Shown here: one piece after another, positions 6,882-8,825 of the stretch
Numbering within the stretch: position 1 is the first letter of the stretch
Layout: the number at the start of each line of letters is the position of its first letter
NCBI GenBank assembly: GCA_905479905.1
Contig: CAJQOK010000272.1
Coordinates: 1-8,825 of the forward strand
Length of the DNA stretch: 8,825 bases
Direction of reading: 5' to 3'
Origin: an uncultured Aliterella sp.
GTDB lineage: Bacteria > Cyanobacteriota > Cyanobacteriia > Cyanobacteriales > Chroococcidiopsidaceae
The notes under the pieces: model-generated
Database searches by the model: none
Told to the model about the DNA's origin: nothing
The model's input: the letters and a program-made list of their open reading frames with translations, nothing else
Translations under genes and position numbers: made by a program

Positions 6882-7931
6882 TTATTGAATTAATAAGCTG
6901 AGTAGGTTTTCAATAGTGCGATCGCTAAATTCTTCTATGTTCAAAGTTCGTTCTACTTTAGCAAAATCTCGTTTTATAGATTGGGTGTAACTGGGATCGT
7001 AATGACATTGCAACAAGTCTTGAACAAACTCTTGCCATAGTCCACCATTAATTAGTTGCTCCCATTGATTTATTTTATCTTTACCGTAACGAGGTTTAAG
7101 TAGTTGCAATTTAGCTTTGAGTATTTCAGGATTATCGACTAAGTGCGGATAGGTTGCTAATAAAAACTGTACTCTAGCTTTTAACGGTAATTGAATCTCT
7201 ATGCAACTTGCTTGTTTCATTTTCTGCCATAAAGACGGCGGTAAATGAACTTGTCCAATTTTGTTACTTTCCGATTCTACCCACACTGGTAAACTCGGAT
7301 TAAAACTTTGCAATTGTTGCAGCAATAGCGACTCAAATTGTTTTTGTGTTGGCTGAGAAAGCGGTTTATTTGTCCATTCTTCCCCCAAAAGCGAACCGCG
7401 ATGATTAGCTAAAGCTTCTAAATCGAGAACTTGTTGACTTGTGCGTTGACTCAATTGCTGTAAAATATGGGTTTTGCCTGTACCCGTAAGTCCGCAGAGT
7501 ATTTTATAGGTAAATTGGGTGGGTAATTGTTCCAACTGCTGACGCACGTAGGCGCGGTAAGTTTTATAACCACCTTCGAGAACGGTAACTTGCCAGCCAA
7601 CTTGTGATAACACTAGCGCCATGCTATTAGATCGCTGTCCACCACGCCAACAGTAAACCAAGGGGCGATAGTTTTTATCTTTTGACTCGAAATGGTCAAT
7701 TAAGTGTTGAGATAGATTCGAGGCGACTAGAGCCGCTCCTTTTTTTCGGGCAGCAAAGGGCGATTGCTTGTAAATTGTGCCAACTTCCGCCCTTTCTGAG
7801 TTACTCAAAACGGGCAAATTTATCGACCCCGGAATACAATCTTCGCCAAATTCGGCGGGGGAGCGAACATCAATAATTTCGCTATAAGTTTCTGTCCAAG
7901 GCTGTTTGGTAAAATTAGGAGATGGCGGCAT
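6882..7931 (-). CDS. mnmH: tRNA 2-selenouridine synthase
   Basis: MnmH (SelU, YbbB) replaces sulfur in 2-thiouridine at wobble position 34 of tRNA-Lys, -Glu and -Gln with selenium from selenophosphate, through a geranylated intermediate. The 349-residue length is close to the E. coli enzyme. The N-terminal rhodanese domain (about 15-130) contains DVRSPAEF and the active loop YCWRGGQRS with Cys94, equivalent to the catalytic Cys97 of E. coli. A P-loop NTPase-like domain follows, with Walker A GLTGTGKT at 147-154. No selD is in the window, so selenophosphate supply cannot be judged here; without SelD the enzyme would be limited to geranylation or another rhodanese role. It is first in a pair with the DJ-1 gene and is divergent from arfB. 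One tRNA substrate, tRNA-Gln(UUG), is encoded 0.7 kb downstream on the same strand. No strong ribosome site precedes ATG 7931. Confidence 0.95.
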   Translation of the reverse strand: MPPSPNFTKQPWTETYSEIIDVRSPAEFGEDCIPGSINLPVLSNSERAEVGTIYKQSPFAARKKGAALVASNLSQHLIDHFESKDKNYRPLVYCWRGGQRSNSMALVLSQVGWQVTVLEGGYKTYRAYVRQQLEQLPTQFTYKILCGLTGTGKTHILQQLSQRTSQQVLDLEALANHRGSLLGEEWTNKPLSQPTQKQFESLLLQQLQSFNPSLPVWVESESNKIGQVHLPPSLWQKMKQASCIEIQLPLKARVQFLLATYPHLVDNPEILKAKLQLLKPRYGKDKINQWEQLINGGLWQEFVQDLLQCHYDPSYTQSIKRDFAKVERTLNIEEFSDRTIENLLSLLIQ

Positions 7932-7965
7932 TTACAGTCAAGTTCTAGATTTGTTAATTGTGACA

Positions 7966-7995
7966 TTGCCACATCCAATTAGGCGATCGCACAAT
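7966..7995 (+). promoter_or_regulatory. Candidate promoter of arfB
   Basis: TTGCCA (7966-7971, five of six to the -35 consensus) and CACAAT (7990-7995, four of six to the -10) are 18 bases apart, with a HIP1 octamer (7983-7990) filling the end of the spacer. RNA would start at about 8002-8003, on the arfB start codon, so the transcript could be leaderless. No ribosome site is visible, which fits. The -10 match is weak. Confidence 0.3.
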
Positions 7996-8002
7996 AAAAA
8001 CT

Positions 8003-8416
8003 ATGGTACAAATTTCTAAAACGGTAATTATCCCCGATGACGAACTTGAATTAAGCGCAATTCGTTCTCAAGGTGCTGGCGGTCAAAATGTCAACAAAGT
8101 AGCAACGGCAATTCATCTCCGGTTTGACATTACGGCTTCTTCCTTGCCCAACTACTATAAAGATAAACTATTGCAATTGAGCGATCGCCGAATTACAAAA
8201 GACGGGGTAGTTGTAATTAAAGCCCAAGAACACCGCAGCCAAGAACAGAACCGAGAGGAAGCAATAAAAAGACTGCAAGAGTTGGTTAGAAGCGCCATTA
8301 TCGTACCCAAACTCCGCAAAGCCAGTCAACCGTCGCGTAACTCCCAAAAAAGGCGGCTAGATAGTAAAACTAAGCGATCGCAAATTAAGGCAAATAGAGG
8401 AAATATTACTGAATAA
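8003..8416 (+). CDS. arfB: Alternative ribosome-rescue factor / peptidyl-tRNA hydrolase ArfB
   Basis: ArfB (YaeJ) enters stalled ribosomes lacking a stop codon, places its tail in the empty mRNA channel and hydrolyses the peptidyl-tRNA. The 137-residue protein has the release-factor catalytic motif in RSQGAGGQNVNK, with Gly26-Gly27-Gln28. Its C-terminal 35 residues are rich in Lys and Arg (KLRKASQPSRNSQKRR and onward), as expected for the channel-binding tail and too short for a full release factor, which would carry codon-recognition domains. The length matches the E. coli protein (140). It starts 71 bases from the divergent mnmH. It contains HIP1 octamers at 8181-8188 and 8374-8381. Confidence 0.95.
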   Translation: MVQISKTVIIPDDELELSAIRSQGAGGQNVNKVATAIHLRFDITASSLPNYYKDKLLQLSDRRITKDGVVVIKAQEHRSQEQNREEAIKRLQELVRSAIIVPKLRKASQPSRNSQKRRLDSKTKRSQIKANRGNITE

Positions 8417-8541
8417 GTTTAATAGTTGCAGAATGAGTATTTTTGTTTACGTTGAAAAGCTATCAATCGTACTGCTGATATGGGAGAAAAAGCTATTATT
8501 GCAGGAGCATTACTGACTTGCACTAAACAAAACATGGGTTT
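8417..8541. other. Short intergenic region between arfB and the HD-domain gene
   Basis: These 125 bases contain no clear terminator or promoter. Two tiny plus-strand frames exist (8433-8516, 27 codons; 8480-8544, 21 codons, overlapping the next start as ATGA), but neither has a ribosome site or recognisable protein, so I do not call them genes. Confidence 0.4.
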
Positions 8542-8825
8542 ATGAACGAAGAAGCTCGGCAGATTCACTCCTACTTTCGGGAACATTCATTACCGCTTCC
8601 TACAACTATTGCCGAGAGCATTGCTCAAATCAAAACCTTTGCGTTGCAAGAGTTTGATCGAGAAATTGTCCAAAAGCAGCTTTACTATCACACCCGCGAC
8701 CATATAAACAATGTTCAGCGACGAGCAGACCAGATTTTTGAAGCAGTTTGTCCTTATTGGAGCGCATCAAATCAAGAAACCGCGATCGACATCTCGCGGC
8801 GAAAATTGTTACTAGACCTATGTGC
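8542..8825 (+). CDS. N-terminal part of an HD-domain phosphohydrolase, cut by the window edge
   Basis: From ATG 8542 the frame is open to the edge (94 codons plus two bases). The first 40 residues are helical and polar. YYHTRDH (48-54) with His50 and His54 resembles the YHxxxH motif that supplies the first metal ligand in HD phosphohydrolases, and the helix after it (NNVQRRADQIFEAV) fits that fold. The HD dipeptide and any further domains lie beyond the window, so neither the substrate nor the full architecture can be stated. An in-frame TAA at 8524-8526 excludes an upstream ATG, so 8542 is the first possible ATG start. No good ribosome site is visible. Confidence 0.7.
   Translation, partial: MNEEARQIHSYFREHSLPLPTTIAESIAQIKTFALQEFDREIVQKQLYYHTRDHINNVQRRADQIFEAVCPYWSASNQETAIDISRRKLLLDLC

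Noticed and set aside
7682..7876. Plus-strand open frame inside mnmH
   Set aside because: Covers the antisense of the rhodanese domain, whose coding frame is clear.
7959..7973. TGTG-N7-CACA as a CRP/SyCRP1 site
   Set aside because: The symmetric arms are only 4 bp and the spacing is one base short of the 16-bp CRP site, so no regulator can be named.
8433..8544. Two tiny open frames before the HD-domain gene, one overlapping its start as ATGA
   Set aside because: 21-27 codons, no ribosome site and no recognisable product; such frames are expected by chance.

Overview
This is an ordinary chromosomal stretch from a cyanobacterium. The signs are 15 copies of the palindrome GCGATCGC (HIP1, the cyanobacterial signature octamer), a DUF3110 gene (a family I know mainly from cyanobacteria), a GGTAATT heptamer array of a kind common in larger-genome cyanobacteria, and a very long TamB-like gene. 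I cannot fix the genus; a filamentous or Chroococcidiopsis-like lineage is a guess.

Layout. Bases 1-2473 (minus) hold the N-terminal 824 or so codons of a TamB/AsmA-type envelope gene that runs off the left edge. Its reading frame is broken by one missing base in an A5 run at 1930-1934, and its distal part holds four tandem repeats of about 71 residues. A 228-bp divergent gap follows. Bases 2702-4003 (plus) carry a DUF3110 gene and murQ (MurNAc-6-phosphate etherase) with no base between stop and start. A GGTAATT array overlaps the murQ stop codon and fills the convergent gap to the next gene. Bases 4085-6062 (minus) hold a HAD hydrolase followed by a NurA-domain nuclease. tRNA-Gln(UUG) lies at 6114-6185 (minus) behind a recognisable promoter. 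Bases 6271-7931 (minus) hold mnmH (tRNA 2-selenouridine synthase) followed by a DJ-1/PfpI protein. A 71-bp divergent gap separates mnmH from arfB (peptidyl-tRNA hydrolase for stalled ribosomes, plus). The window ends inside a plus-strand HD-domain phosphohydrolase gene.

How the genes relate. The right half has a translation theme: mnmH modifies U34 of tRNAs including tRNA-Gln(UUG), which lies just downstream on the same strand, and arfB rescues stalled ribosomes. The left half concerns the envelope: TamB-like outer-membrane biogenesis and cell-wall sugar recycling by MurQ. The HAD-NurA pair may be read from its own promoter or by run-on from the tRNA.

I see no CRISPR array, insertion sequence, phage gene or toxin-antitoxin pair, and no convincing new multi-gene system. 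The points most worth checking are the tamB frameshift, the tamB repeats, a four-cysteine cluster in the NurA protein, the heptamer array at the murQ 3' end, and the mnmH/tRNA-Gln proximity.
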